NCBI GenBank assembly: GCA_052148715.1
Contig: JBKQHQ010000244.1
Location: 1-64,000, forward strand
Reading direction: 5' to 3'
Length of the DNA: 64,000 nucleotides
Source: JBKQHQ01 sp052148715
GTDB lineage: Bacteria; Pseudomonadota; Alphaproteobacteria; Rhizobiales; Xanthobacteraceae
Both the position numbers and the translations under genes were made by a program. Positions 9,520-17,896 of this stretch are shown here, piece by piece; position 1 is the stretch's first letter; each line of letters begins with the position of its first letter. Under the pieces are notes generated by a model. The model did no database searches and was not told where the DNA came from. It saw only the letters and a list, made by a program, of their open reading frames with translations.

Positions 9520-10713
9520 TCAATGGAGGCGTTCGACCGCGATCGCAGTTGCTTCGCCGCCGCCGATGCAGAGGCTGGCGACGCCGCGCGAAAGATTGTT
9601 GCGCTCGAGGGCGCCCAGCAGCGTCACGATCAGGCGCGCGCCGGTCGCGCCGATCGGATGGCCGAGCGCGCAGGCTCCGCCGTTGATGTTGACGCGCGCA
9701 TGGTCGAGGCCGAGGTCGCGCATGGCGGCCATGACCACGACCGCGAACGCCTCGTTGATCTCGAACAGATCGACGTCGTCCTTCGACCAGCCGACCTTGT
9801 CGAGCAGTTTGGATATGGCGCCGATCGGCGCCGTCGTGAACCAGGCCGGCTCCTGGGCGTGGCTGGCATGGCCGCGGATGGCGGCGAGGACCGGAAGGCC
9901 GGCCTTTTCGGCGAGCGAGAGCTTTGTCAGGATCAGTGCGGCCGCACCGTCCGCGTTGGCGCTAGAGCTTGCTGCCGTGATGGTGCCGTCCGGCCGGAAC
10001 GCCGGTTTCAGCTTGGCGATCTTGTCGGCTGAGACTTTGGGCGGGTTCTCATCGTGCGTCACGGTTATCTCGGCCCCTTTGCCGGCGATCGTCAGGGGCA
10101 CGATCTCGGCATCGAAGGCGCCGGTCTCGATCGCGCTTTGCGCGCGACGTAGCGAGGCTTCGGCGTAGCAATCCTGCGCTTTGCGGTCGAATTGGTAGTG
10201 CTGCGCGGTGTCCTCGCCGAAGGTGCCCATCGAGCGCCCCTTCTCGTAGGCGTCCTCGAGACCATCGAGCGCGGCATGATCAAAAATCTGTCCATGGCCG
10301 AAGCGATAGCCGGCACGCGCCCCGGCGAGCAAATAAGGCGCGTTCGACATGCTCTCCATGCCGCCGGCGACAACGAGGTCGGCCGATCCCGCGGTGATGA
10401 GATCGTGGCCGAGCATCACGGCCTTCATGCCGGAGCCGCAGACCTTGTTGATGGTGGTCGCGCCGGTCGCATCGGGGAGGCCAGCGCCGCGTGCGGCCTG
10501 GCGCGCCGGCGCCTGGCCTTGGCCGGCCGGCAGCACGCAGCCCATCAGCACCTCAGCGACCTGCGCGCGATCGATCTTGGCGCGTTCTACGGCGGCGGCG
10601 ATCACGGCCGAACCGAGGCGCGGCGCGGATAGCGCGGATAGCTCGCCTAGAAAACGACCGAGCGGCGTCCGCACCGACGCGGCGATCACAATCGGGTCTT
10701 TTCGCTCACTCAT
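9520..10713 (-). CDS. Acetyl-CoA C-acetyltransferase (thiolase)
   Basis: This 397-residue thiolase condenses two acetyl-CoA to acetoacetyl-CoA or cleaves 3-ketoacyl-CoA. It has all the catalytic residues: nucleophilic C92 in NKVCGSGMK, H352 in GHPIGATG and C382 in CIGGGEA. The length and the GHPIGATGAR block fit the biosynthetic/AtoB group rather than FadA, but the physiological direction is not set by the sequence. The start at 10713 gives the standard thiolase N-terminus (DPIVIAASVRTPLGRF). Upstream on the same strand is an SDR and then a glutaredoxin; the 44-base gap to the SDR allows one transcript. Confidence 0.95.
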   Translation of the reverse strand: MSERKDPIVIAASVRTPLGRFLGELSALSAPRLGSAVIAAAVERAKIDRAQVAEVLMGCVLPAGQGQAPARQAARGAGLPDATGATTINKVCGSGMKAVMLGHDLITAGSADLVVAGGMESMSNAPYLLAGARAGYRFGHGQIFDHAALDGLEDAYEKGRSMGTFGEDTAQHYQFDRKAQDCYAEASLRRAQSAIETGAFDAEIVPLTIAGKGAEITVTHDENPPKVSADKIAKLKPAFRPDGTITAASSSANADGAAALILTKLSLAEKAGLPVLAAIRGHASHAQEPAWFTTAPIGAISKLLDKVGWSKDDVDLFEINEAFAVVVMAAMRDLGLDHARVNINGGACALGHPIGATGARLIVTLLGALERNNLSRGVASLCIGGGEATAIAVERLH

Positions 10714-10757
10714 GATCCTCTCCTTCTCAGGGCACGCACGAGCCGGGCGCGTCTTGG

Positions 10758-11498
10758 TCAGAAACTCTCTTTGAACGGTCGCAGATCGATCTCATGCGTC
10801 CAGGCCGATCGCTGCTGCCGATGGAGTTGCCAGTAGGCTTCCGCGATGGCGTCAATCCCGAGCATGCCGTCCGGCCCTCGCTCTTCGACAAGCTGCGGCC
10901 TGGCCTTGCGCAGCCGCTCGCCGTCGATGCCGCCATCGATCACCACATGCGCGACATGCAGGCCAAGCGGACCATATTCCCGCGCCATGCTCTGCGCGAT
11001 CGCCCGCAATCCCGCCTTGGCGGCGGCGAAGTGCGCAAAGCCCGGCTTGCCGCGCAGGCTTGCCGAAGCGCCGGTAAAGATCACGGTGCCGTGTCCCAGT
11101 GGTACGAGGCGGCGCGCCGCTTCGCGTCCGACCAAAAAACCGCCGAAGCAGCCGACACGCCAGAAGTCGGTAAACGTCTCGGCCGAGACCTCGCGGAAAT
11201 CGAGGCGCCGGTTGTTGCCGGCGTTGTAGACGACGAGATCGGCAGGCGCGTAGCCAGGGCCGGGCGCCATCGCGCGATCGAATAGGTGCGCGACGTCGGG
11301 CTCGCTCGTCGTGTCGGCCGGGATCGGCTCGGCGCTGCCTCCCGAGGAGGCGATACTGCGGGCAACCTGCTCGATCTTGCTTGCGGTCCGCCCGGCGACG
11401 AGCACATGATGGCCTTCGGCGGCGAAACGACGGCACAGAGCCGCCCCGAGCCCGCGCTCGGCGCCGACCCCAATCACAACGGCCGTGGCAGCGCTCAC
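10758..11498 (-). CDS. SDR family NAD(P)-dependent oxidoreductase
   Basis: A 246-residue short-chain dehydrogenase. The cofactor-binding glycine motif reads GVGAERGLGAAL at about residue 11, the structural NAG block is VYNAGNN at about residue 90, and the segment where the catalytic YxxxK should be reads HFAAAKAG. The lysine is therefore present but the tyrosine is replaced by phenylalanine, so normal SDR chemistry may be impaired. Its ATG overlaps the stop of the glutaredoxin gene by four bases, so the two are translationally coupled. The substrate is unknown. Confidence 0.85.
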   Translation of the reverse strand: MSAATAVVIGVGAERGLGAALCRRFAAEGHHVLVAGRTASKIEQVARSIASSGGSAEPIPADTTSEPDVAHLFDRAMAPGPGYAPADLVVYNAGNNRRLDFREVSAETFTDFWRVGCFGGFLVGREAARRLVPLGHGTVIFTGASASLRGKPGFAHFAAAKAGLRAIAQSMAREYGPLGLHVAHVVIDGGIDGERLRKARPQLVEERGPDGMLGIDAIAEAYWQLHRQQRSAWTHEIDLRPFKESF

Positions 11499-11860
11499 GG
11501 TGCCGCTCCGACGCTAGCGGCGAGCAGTTGCGTGAGCTCGCCGGTCTCGTGCATCTCCCGGATGATGTCGCAGCCGCCGACAAAGACCCCGTCGATATAC
11601 AGCTGCGGAATGGTCGGCCAATTGGCGAAGGTCTTGATCCCCGCACGCAGCTCGGGATCCGGCAACACATCGACCCCATGAATTGATAGGTCGTGCTGCT
11701 GCAGCACGTTGACGACCGCTGCCGAGAAGCCGCACTGCGGCCGTTCCGGAGTGCCTTTCATGAACAGGACGATCGGATGGGCCTTGATGGTCTCGGCGAT
11801 AAACGCCTGTACGTCTCCGCCGTCTGAGGATCGTAACATCGAAGCTTCTCCGGTTGTCAT
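11495..11860 (-). CDS. grxD: Monothiol glutaredoxin, Grx4 family
   Basis: The 121-residue protein has the CGFS active site (C43 in RPQCGFSAAVV) and the WPTIPQLYIDGVFVGG segment of monothiol glutaredoxins that carry 2Fe-2S clusters. It has the lysine of FMKG and the GG of VGGCDI used to bind glutathione. The role is iron-sulfur cluster transfer and iron sensing in the cytoplasm. The ATG at 11860 is preferred; an ATG at 11839 is also possible, and the frame is open further upstream without resembling the family. In many alphaproteobacteria grxD sits behind bolA; here it instead heads an SDR-thiolase unit, with a 4-base overlap to the SDR. Confidence 0.92.
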   Translation of the reverse strand: MTTGEASMLRSSDGGDVQAFIAETIKAHPIVLFMKGTPERPQCGFSAAVVNVLQQHDLSIHGVDVLPDPELRAGIKTFANWPTIPQLYIDGVFVGGCDIIREMHETGELTQLLAASVGAAP

Positions 11861-11924
11861 GATAGGTCGTGCAACAGGTTCTACGGTAAAGTGGGAAAGG
11901 GGCGTGCTCTCGTGCCAAGGACGG

Positions 11925-12017
11925 TCATGCGGATGCCCTGGCATCACGACCGGCTTCGATGAGCCGCGCGCCAAAATAACCGCCGATCGCGCCGGCACCG
12001 ACAACGAGAATACGCAT
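11925..12017 (-). pseudogene. Ketopantoate reductase (panE-like) 5' remnant
   Basis: A ribosome-binding site (AGGAG) precedes an ATG at 12017 that opens with MRILVVGAGAIGGYFGARL, the unmistakable Rossmann N-terminus of the PanE/ApbA family. Similarity ends after about 26 residues (EAGRD) and a stop follows at 11925. A full-length protein would have about 300 residues, so more than 90% of the gene is missing. The break lies near 11940. The remnant faces a TetR regulator across a perfect palindrome, so an old regulator-target pair has probably lost its target. Confidence 0.8.
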
Positions 12018-12083
12018 GCCATTCTCCTGCTCGTCGGCCCTTGGTGATCGATCGGTTTTCAGGACAAGGTCATTTTTGCAAAC

Positions 12084-12097
12084 ATGATGATCATCAT
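12084..12097. promoter_or_regulatory. Perfect 14-bp palindrome, candidate TetR operator
   Basis: The bases ATGATGATCATCAT read the same on both strands. The palindrome sits in the 124-bp gap between the divergent panE remnant and the TetR gene, 44 bases upstream of the regulator start, within an AT-rich stretch suited to overlapping promoters. TetR-family regulators usually bind such sites to control themselves and a divergent neighbour. Confidence 0.6.
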
Positions 12098-12141
12098 ATA
12101 TCTTGTCAAGGTCGATCGGGCGGAAATACGGAGGCGGGCAA

Positions 12142-12702
12142 ATGCGGGTGAGCCGGGAGCAGGCGGCAGAAAACCGGGAGCGAATTCTCGATGTCGCCGC
12201 CAAGCTGTTTCGCGAAAGGGGTTTTGACGGTATCGGGGTCGCCGACCTGATGCGGTCGGCCGGCCTGACGCATGGCGGCTTCTATGGTCATTTCGCTTCG
12301 AAAGAAGATCTGGCGGCGCAAGCCTGCGCGCGTGCTCTTGGCCGCTCGGCGGAGGCTTGGACCCGGTTAGTGGAGCAGGGGACGCGCGGCCCGATGGCGG
12401 CCATCGCCACGAGCTACCTTTCGGCCAAGCATCGTGACCATCCGGGCAGCGGATGCTTGCTGGCGGCTGTGGGGGCGGATGTTCCGCGTCAAGGCTCCTC
12501 CGTACGTCGCGCCGTCACGGAAGGCTTGCTCCGCCTGATCGAGCCTCTGACGCGCATCGTGCCGGGCCGTTCCCCGGCGGTGAAGCGCGAGCGAGCACTC
12601 GCCACCATGGCGAGCCTCGTCGGCGCGCTGGTCTTGGCGCGGGCGGTGGACGATGAAGCTTTTTCCGAGGAAATCCTGAAGGCTACCGCGGCATCGCTGT
12701 AG
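12142..12702 (+). CDS. TetR/AcrR family transcriptional regulator
   Basis: The product has 186 residues. The N-terminal helix-turn-helix covers about residues 5-55 (ENRERILDVAAKLFRERGF, then GIGVADLMRSAGLTHGGFY and HFASKEDL), with the Y-x-HF signature of TetR. The C-terminal domain (ligand binding) matches the YcdC-like C-terminal type by its pattern of conserved glycine and cysteine (GSGCLLAAVGADV). The ATG at 12142 has a GGAGG at 12131-12135. It is transcribed away from the panE remnant and probably binds the palindrome at 12084-12097. Its inducer is unknown. Confidence 0.9.
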   Translation: MRVSREQAAENRERILDVAAKLFRERGFDGIGVADLMRSAGLTHGGFYGHFASKEDLAAQACARALGRSAEAWTRLVEQGTRGPMAAIATSYLSAKHRDHPGSGCLLAAVGADVPRQGSSVRRAVTEGLLRLIEPLTRIVPGRSPAVKRERALATMASLVGALVLARAVDDEAFSEEILKATAASL

Positions 12703-12758
12703 AAGGATATCGAACCGGTGAATTGGGCGTTCTGCCAACGTGAAGTGCAGATGGCGCA

Positions 12759-13298
12759 TCAACACAGTCGCGACGCGCCATTTGCGTGCGCGTCTTCGAT
12801 TGCGAGCAGGCGGCGCTTGGTCGTGACGCCGCCGTTCGCGGAGAAGCCGCCGACCTTGCCGCCCGCGGCCAGCACGCGATGGCACGGCACGATGATGGCG
12901 AACGGGTTGCGCCCGAGCGCTTGGCCGACGGCGCGCGCGGCTCCTGGCGCTCCGAGCCGCGCCGCGATGTCGCCGTACGAAAGCGTTTCGCCCGGAGGTA
13001 TTTTGCGCGCGACCGCGTAGACGCGGCGATGGAACGGCGGCACGCCATCCATATCCAGCGCCACGGCGGCAAGGTCGCAGGGTTCACCGCGCAGGAGCGC
13101 GACGATGCCGTCGAGCGCGCGCTGTACCTCGGTCGGAGGTTGAGTTTCCCTTGCGCTTGGAAAGCGGTGGCGCAGGCGTGCGCGCGTCGCATGCTCGGTC
13201 GCCTCCGGCAATTGCACGCCGACGATGCCGCGCCCGCTCCAGGCAATGCCGCAGCGGCCGACGGCCGTATCGAAGAAAGTGCAGCCAAGCGCCTGCAT
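12759..13298 (-). CDS. ogt: Methylated-DNA-[protein]-cysteine S-methyltransferase
   Basis: A 179-residue suicide DNA repair enzyme that takes methyl groups from O6-methylguanine onto its own cysteine. The acceptor is C139 in the invariant IVPCHRV motif. The helix-turn-helix and arginine-finger region precede it (GETLSYGDIAARLG, AVGQALGRNP). The N-terminal domain is short and lacks an Ada-like zinc region, so this is an Ogt-type, stand-alone enzyme. The start at 13298 gives a normal Ogt N-terminus. An AraC regulator is divergent from it 96 bases away, which may control it, but that regulator has no Ada cysteine motif. Confidence 0.95.
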   Translation of the reverse strand: MQALGCTFFDTAVGRCGIAWSGRGIVGVQLPEATEHATRARLRHRFPSARETQPPTEVQRALDGIVALLRGEPCDLAAVALDMDGVPPFHRRVYAVARKIPPGETLSYGDIAARLGAPGAARAVGQALGRNPFAIIVPCHRVLAAGGKVGGFSANGGVTTKRRLLAIEDAHANGASRLC

Positions 13299-13394
13299 GC
13301 GGGAATCATAGCACTGGCCGCTCGCGCTCGACTTGGAGAATCTTGCTCAGCGCCGGCGGTTGCCTGGCTTTGGCGCCGTGGTTAGATTCGCACC

Positions 13395-14237
13395 ATGCTG
13401 GCGACGACGCTCTGGCAAAACGAATCGATTTCGGCGATCGACTTCCGGTGCAATGCCGGACCGGCTGACGCGCCGTTTGCTGAGCGGCACGAGAGTTTTT
13501 CGGTGTCCTACGTGCGCAGGGGGAGCTTCGGTTATCGCGCCCGGGGTGAATCGTTCGAGCTAGTGGCGGGGTCGATCCTGGTCGGTCATCCGGGCGACGA
13601 GTATGTCTGCACGCACGAGCATGACTGCGGCGACGAATGCCTGTCCTTTCACCTCGTATCGGCGCTCGTTGCTGCGATCGACGATCGGCCCGCGGTCTGG
13701 CGCACCGGCTGCGTGCCGCCGCTGCCCGAGCTGATGGTGCTGGGCGAGCTCGCGCAGGCATCAGCCCAAGGCGGGAGCGACATTGGCCTCGATGAGGTCG
13801 GCCTATTGCTCGTCGCCCGATTCGTCGAGCTCGTCTCCGGTCGCAAGCAAAAGCCGCCAAAAACCTCGGCGCGTGATCGCCGCCGCGCGGTGGAGGCGGC
13901 GCTCTGGATCGACGCCCACGCGCACCAACCGATCGATCTCGAACGCGCAGCCGCTCAGGTCGAGGTCAGCCCGTTCCATTTCCTGCGGCTGTTTTCAAAT
14001 AGTCTCGGCGTGACCCCGCACCAGTATTTGGTCCGCTCGCGGCTGCGGCGCGCCGCACGCTTCTTGGCCGACGATGTCCGGCCAATCACCGACATCGCCC
14101 TCGACGTAGGCTTCGGCGATCTCTCCAACTTCGTGCGCACGTTCCATCGGGCGGCCGGCGTCTCGCCGCGAAGCTTTCGTCGGGCGGCGAGAGGCGACCG
14201 CAAGATTCTCCAAGATCGGCTGGCCGCGCTCTCCTAA
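13395..14237 (+). CDS. AraC family transcriptional regulator
   Basis: The protein has 280 residues. The N-terminal half is cupin-like and contains a cysteine/histidine group (YVCTHEHDCGDEC) at about residues 74-86 that might bind a metal or an electrophile. The C-terminal 100 residues hold the AraC double helix-turn-helix (IDLERAAAQVEVSPFHFLRLF and ITDIALDVGFGDLSNFVRTF), ending with the usual GVSPRSFR. It is divergent from ogt and followed 86 bases later by a VOC-family gene on the same strand, so either could be a target. Confidence 0.92.
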   Translation: MLATTLWQNESISAIDFRCNAGPADAPFAERHESFSVSYVRRGSFGYRARGESFELVAGSILVGHPGDEYVCTHEHDCGDECLSFHLVSALVAAIDDRPAVWRTGCVPPLPELMVLGELAQASAQGGSDIGLDEVGLLLVARFVELVSGRKQKPPKTSARDRRRAVEAALWIDAHAHQPIDLERAAAQVEVSPFHFLRLFSNSLGVTPHQYLVRSRLRRAARFLADDVRPITDIALDVGFGDLSNFVRTFHRAAGVSPRSFRRAARGDRKILQDRLAALS

Positions 14238-14323
14238 AGCGATGACCACCAATCGCGAGCGTTCAAGCCGGCTGCACCGCCAGCCGCTGGCAAGGCGCGC
14301 GAATCCACAAGCAGGAGGTCATC

Positions 14324-14680
14324 ATGTACGACCATGTCGGTTTGAAGGTGAAAGACATAGACGCGAGCGTGCGCTTCTACCAGGCGGCGCTCGGCGCCCT
14401 CGGCCTTACGCTGTGCTCCCGTGATGCGTCAGCGGCGAGTTTTGGTCCCGCGGGCGAGCCGGGTCTTTATCTGGCCGGAGGCTCAGCTTCGCCCGGGATC
14501 CATGTAGCGTTCCGCGCGGCTGATCGGTCCGCGGTCGATCGCTTCCACAAGGATGGCCTCAGGGCTGGGGGCCGCGACCACGGTGCTCCAGGTTTGCGCG
14601 CCGACTACAGCCCCACCTACTATGCGGCGTTCCTGCTCGATCCCGACGGCAACAATATCGAAGCGGTTTGCCTGCGCTGA
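14324..14680 (+). CDS. VOC (glyoxalase/dioxygenase fold) family protein
   Basis: A small metal-binding-fold protein of 118 residues made of two beta-alpha-beta-beta-beta modules: the first starts MYDHVGLKVKDIDASVRFY and the second ends in AAFLLDPDGNNIEAVC. The candidate metal ligands are H4 of DHVGL and the glutamate of NNIEAVC. Members of this family include glyoxalase I, fosfomycin-resistance enzymes and uncharacterised lyases; the length fits the common stand-alone VOC proteins of unknown substrate. An AGGAGG-like site (AGGAGGTC, 14311-14318) precedes the ATG. It probably shares a transcript with the AraC gene. Confidence 0.85.
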   Translation: MYDHVGLKVKDIDASVRFYQAALGALGLTLCSRDASAASFGPAGEPGLYLAGGSASPGIHVAFRAADRSAVDRFHKDGLRAGGRDHGAPGLRADYSPTYYAAFLLDPDGNNIEAVCLR

Positions 14681-14714
14681 CGCAGGTTTCGACGAGAAGC
14701 CTTCCGACTTGTGG

Positions 14715-14966
14715 TCAGGCGCCGCCGAACATGACGAAGCGTGGGAGATCCGCGCGTTCTAGCCCGAGATCCGCCAACTCTCCGTTGGTCTTGCGTGATA
14801 GCGCTTCATAGCGTGCGGCGCCTTCAAGCCCTTCCCCAATGGCGGAAAAGAGCACGGCGAAAACAGGCCGGCGTGCAGAGCGGAATGGATGCGCGGAGTT
14901 CGAGCCAATCGTGTCGCCCGCCACCTGGTGGCTAGCGTTTTCGCTGGCCTTTTGCGTAGAGTTCAT
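14715..14966 (-). CDS. DUF1127 domain protein
   Basis: The 83-residue product ends with a DUF1127-type motif (YEALSRKTNGELADLGL, residues about 53-69, followed by ERADLPRF). Such short, arginine-rich proteins are abundant in alphaproteobacteria, where some bind RNA or affect phosphate and carbon metabolism. The first 40 residues are poorly conserved and contain no signal peptide. The gene points away from the Anbu operon, and a long AT-rich upstream region could hold its promoter. Confidence 0.72.
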   Translation of the reverse strand: MNSTQKASENASHQVAGDTIGSNSAHPFRSARRPVFAVLFSAIGEGLEGAARYEALSRKTNGELADLGLERADLPRFVMFGGA

Positions 14967-15451
14967 AAGGACGCCCCTTGTTAATTCAACGTCTTAATCG
15001 AGGCGGGCTTCTTGTTCTTCGTCCCACCCGGGGCATTAAACTAGTTCTAATCGTATAATGTCGGCTTAATTGCTAGGATAAACGATGGGTTTATTTATTA
15101 AATAAAACTGGCGCGATGACATGCCGCCAGGCAAAAGAGCGGGTGGCGCGGCAATACCGGCGGCGCCAACCCCGCAGGGCGAGATTTATTGCTCCGGTTA
15201 GGCGGCGGCACCTCGCCATGGCCTTCCCTCGGCAGTAGACTCGCGGCGGATAGGGACGAACATCTGGACCGCCATGACTGGAATCTAGACCTCTTGCCTT
15301 ACGCTTGAGCAGCGGTTCGGCTCGCGCCGCTCTCGAAATGAGCAGAGGTCCGTAGGCGGATTGGCCCAGCCCTTGCAGGAACTCGGCGACGAGGACGATG
15401 GCCCTCAGGTTTTCGGCAAGCTCTTTTCGATAAGCTCCTGGGAGCGCTTGG
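14967..15451. other. AT-rich intergenic region between DUF1127 gene and Anbu operon
   Basis: No coding frame with recognisable similarity is seen. The part from about 15040 to 15110 is clearly richer in A and T than its surroundings and contains an inverted repeat TTTATTTA / TAAATAAA at 15090-15106. It probably contains divergent promoters for the DUF1127 gene and the Anbu operon. A GGGAG at 15440-15444 is the ribosome-binding site for the TTG start at 15452. Confidence 0.45.
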
Positions 15452-16867
15452 TTGCTGGCATTCGATGAGATGCGGGGCGAGGAGGGGGGAATTCGCCCAC
15501 CCTACGTCGACTTGTCGAAATGGCTCGGCGAGGTGCAGCAGGATCTGCTCGACTATCGGCGTCGGGAGGCGGAGCTTGTCTTCCGCCGGATCGGTATCAC
15601 CTTTGCCGTCCATGGCGACACCGAGGCGCAAGAGCGCTTGATCCCATTCGACGTGATTCCGCGCATCCTGTCGGCGGAAGAGTGGAAAGTGCTCAAATCC
15701 GGTCTGGAGCAGCGGGTGAAGGCGCTGAATGCCTTCATCAGTGACGTCTATCTGCGCCGTAATATTCTCAAGGCGGGGATAGTCCCTGAGGATTTGATCT
15801 TTCAGAACGAGGTTTTTCGCCCGGAGATGAACGGCAAGCCGGTCCCGCATGGCATCGCGGTGCACATCGCCGGCATCGACATCGTGCGCACCGATGAGCG
15901 CGACTTCTACGTCCTTGAAGACAATGTTCGCACACCCTCCGGCGTCTCCTACATGCTGGAGAACCGCGAAACCATGTTTCGCCTGTTTCCGGAGCTTTTC
16001 TCGCGCCACCGGATCGCGCCGGTCGAGAACTATCCTGACGAGCTTTTGGCAACGCTGAAATCGGTGGCGCCCCTCACCAGCTCGGCGGAGCCGACGGTAG
16101 TCCTCTTGACGCCGGGGAGCTTCAACTCGGCCTATTACGAGCACTCGTTCCTGGCGGACAAGCTTGGCATCGAGCTCGTCGAAGGGCGCGATCTGTTCGT
16201 GCGCGACAACGTCGTCTTCATGCGCACGACCGAAGGTCCGCAACGGGTCGACGTCATCTATCGGCGCATCGACGACGATTTCATCGATCCGCTCGCATTC
16301 CGTCCCGATTCCGTGCTCGGCGTGCCGGGCCTGTTGACGGCCTACCACGGGGGCAATGTCACACTCGCCAATGCGATCGGTACCGGGATCGCCGACGACA
16401 AAGCGATCTACAGCTACATGCCTGAGATCGTCCGCTTCTATTTGGACGAGGAGCCGATCCTCAAGAATGTGCCGACCTGGCGCTGCCGCGAGCCCGAGCA
16501 CCTCGCTTACGTGCTCGAGCACTTGGCGGAGCTCGTGGTCAAGGAGGTGCACGGGTCCGGCGGCTACGGGATGCTCATCGGTCCGATGGCGAGCAAGGCG
16601 ACGCTCGGCGCATTTCGCGAGAAGCTGCAGGCGCATCCGAAGAATTTTATCGCCCAGCCAACGCTCGCGCTGTCGACCTGCCCGACCTGCGTTGACGGCG
16701 GCATCGCGCCGCGGCACGTGGACCTGCGTCCCTTCGTGCTGACCGGGCGCGACAGCATCCGCATCGTGCCGGGCGGGCTCACGCGCGTCGCGCTGAAGAA
16801 GGATTCGCTCGTCGTCAATTCCAGTCAGGGGGGCGGCACGAAGGATACCTGGGTGCTTGATCATTGA
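15452..16867 (+). CDS. Circularly permuted ATP-grasp type 2 protein (Anbu operon)
   Basis: This 471-residue protein belongs to the circularly permuted ATP-grasp family (DUF404/DUF407) found at the head of Anbu operons. The typical N-terminus AFDEM is followed by a proline-rich GGIRPPY segment. Later blocks such as VLEDNVRTPSGVSYMLENR, TPGSFNSAYYEHSFLA and GSGGYGML are the ATP-grasp core. ATP-grasp enzymes join a carboxylate to an amine, so a peptide-bond-forming role linked to the neighbouring protease-like genes is plausible, but the product is unproven. The start is a TTG at 15452 with GGGAG seven bases upstream; the only other in-frame start close by is ATG at 15470. The next gene begins six bases after the stop. 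Confidence 0.9.
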   Translation: MLAFDEMRGEEGGIRPPYVDLSKWLGEVQQDLLDYRRREAELVFRRIGITFAVHGDTEAQERLIPFDVIPRILSAEEWKVLKSGLEQRVKALNAFISDVYLRRNILKAGIVPEDLIFQNEVFRPEMNGKPVPHGIAVHIAGIDIVRTDERDFYVLEDNVRTPSGVSYMLENRETMFRLFPELFSRHRIAPVENYPDELLATLKSVAPLTSSAEPTVVLLTPGSFNSAYYEHSFLADKLGIELVEGRDLFVRDNVVFMRTTEGPQRVDVIYRRIDDDFIDPLAFRPDSVLGVPGLLTAYHGGNVTLANAIGTGIADDKAIYSYMPEIVRFYLDEEPILKNVPTWRCREPEHLAYVLEHLAELVVKEVHGSGGYGMLIGPMASKATLGAFREKLQAHPKNFIAQPTLALSTCPTCVDGGIAPRHVDLRPFVLTGRDSIRIVPGGLTRVALKKDSLVVNSSQGGGTKDTWVLDH

Positions 16868-16873
16868 ACGCTG

Positions 16874-17815
16874 ATGCTGTCGCGCACTGCCGATAATCTT
16901 TACTGGCTCGCCCGCTACGTGGAGCGTGCCGAGTACCTTGCACGCATTCTGGAAGCGACGCAGCGGCTCGCCAATTTGCCGCTTGCCTATGGCGGCTCGA
17001 CCAATGAATGGGCGTCGGTGCTCGCCACGGCCGGATGCGCCGAGGCGTTCTTCGAGATCTATTCCGAGGCCACCGAGGACAATGTCACGGATTTCCTCGC
17101 TTTCTCGAACGATAATCCGTCCTCGATCCGTAACTGTTTCGCCGTGGCGCGCAACAACGCGCGCGCGGTGCGCACGGCGCTGACCGTGGAGATGTGGGAT
17201 TCCATCAACGGCACCTGGCTCGAGCTCAAGCGCTACGGCAACGGCGTGACCTCGCGCGAAGAGACGCTGCGGTTCCTGCGCTGGGTGCAGGAAGCCTCGC
17301 TGCGCTTCGACGGCTGCGCCGACCGCACGATGCTGCGCAACGACATGTATTTCTTCTCCCGGCTCGGCGTGTACCTTGAGCGCGCCGACAATACGGCCCG
17401 CATTCTCGACGTGAAATATCATCTGTTGCTGCCGGCCAACGAGCGGGTGGGCGGCGCGCTCGATTACTTCCAATGGGCGTCCATTCTTCGCTCGGTGTCG
17501 GCGCTCAACTCGTACCGCTGGGTCTATCGCGATAGCCTCAAGCCATGGCTGATTGCCGATCTCCTGATCCTCAATCGTCAAATGCCGCGGTCGCTCGCCA
17601 GCTGCTACGAGAACATCGTGCGCAATCTCGACGAACTCGCCGACACGTACGGGCGGCAGGGACCGGCCCAGCGTCAGGCGCGCGCCGTTCGCACGCGCCT
17701 CGAGAACAGCTCTATGGACGAGATTTTTCAAGGCGGCCTGCACGAGTTCATCGCCGGCCTAATCGCCGACAACAATCGACTCGGTCTCGCTATCAGCCAA
17801 CAATACCTCACCTAA
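16874..17815 (+). CDS. Alpha-E domain protein (DUF403)
   Basis: A 313-residue all-helical protein starting MLSRTADNLYWLARYVERAEYLAR, the hallmark of the alpha-E (DUF403) family. Almost all members sit next to a circularly permuted ATP-grasp gene, and they are thought to act with it, perhaps as an amine- or peptide-ligating pair. No catalytic motif can be named from the sequence; conserved arginines and glutamates such as YLERADNTARILDVKYH at about residue 172 are typical. It follows the ATP-grasp gene by six bases and precedes the transglutaminase-fold gene, so it is in the Anbu operon. Confidence 0.92.
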   Translation: MLSRTADNLYWLARYVERAEYLARILEATQRLANLPLAYGGSTNEWASVLATAGCAEAFFEIYSEATEDNVTDFLAFSNDNPSSIRNCFAVARNNARAVRTALTVEMWDSINGTWLELKRYGNGVTSREETLRFLRWVQEASLRFDGCADRTMLRNDMYFFSRLGVYLERADNTARILDVKYHLLLPANERVGGALDYFQWASILRSVSALNSYRWVYRDSLKPWLIADLLILNRQMPRSLASCYENIVRNLDELADTYGRQGPAQRQARAVRTRLENSSMDEIFQGGLHEFIAGLIADNNRLGLAISQQYLT

Positions 17816-17896
17816 CCCCCTGCCACGGCTTTATTTACGCGGGCAAGCCAGCTACGCTGCGAGCCGGCCAAAACTCGCGTATCTTCCCGGCTCCGC

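Noticed and set aside
15299..17743. Very long antisense open frame (over 800 codons) opposite the ATP-grasp and alpha-E genes
   Set aside because: It mirrors the codon structure of the sense genes, is arginine/histidine-rich and has no family pattern; long antisense frames are expected in high-GC DNA.
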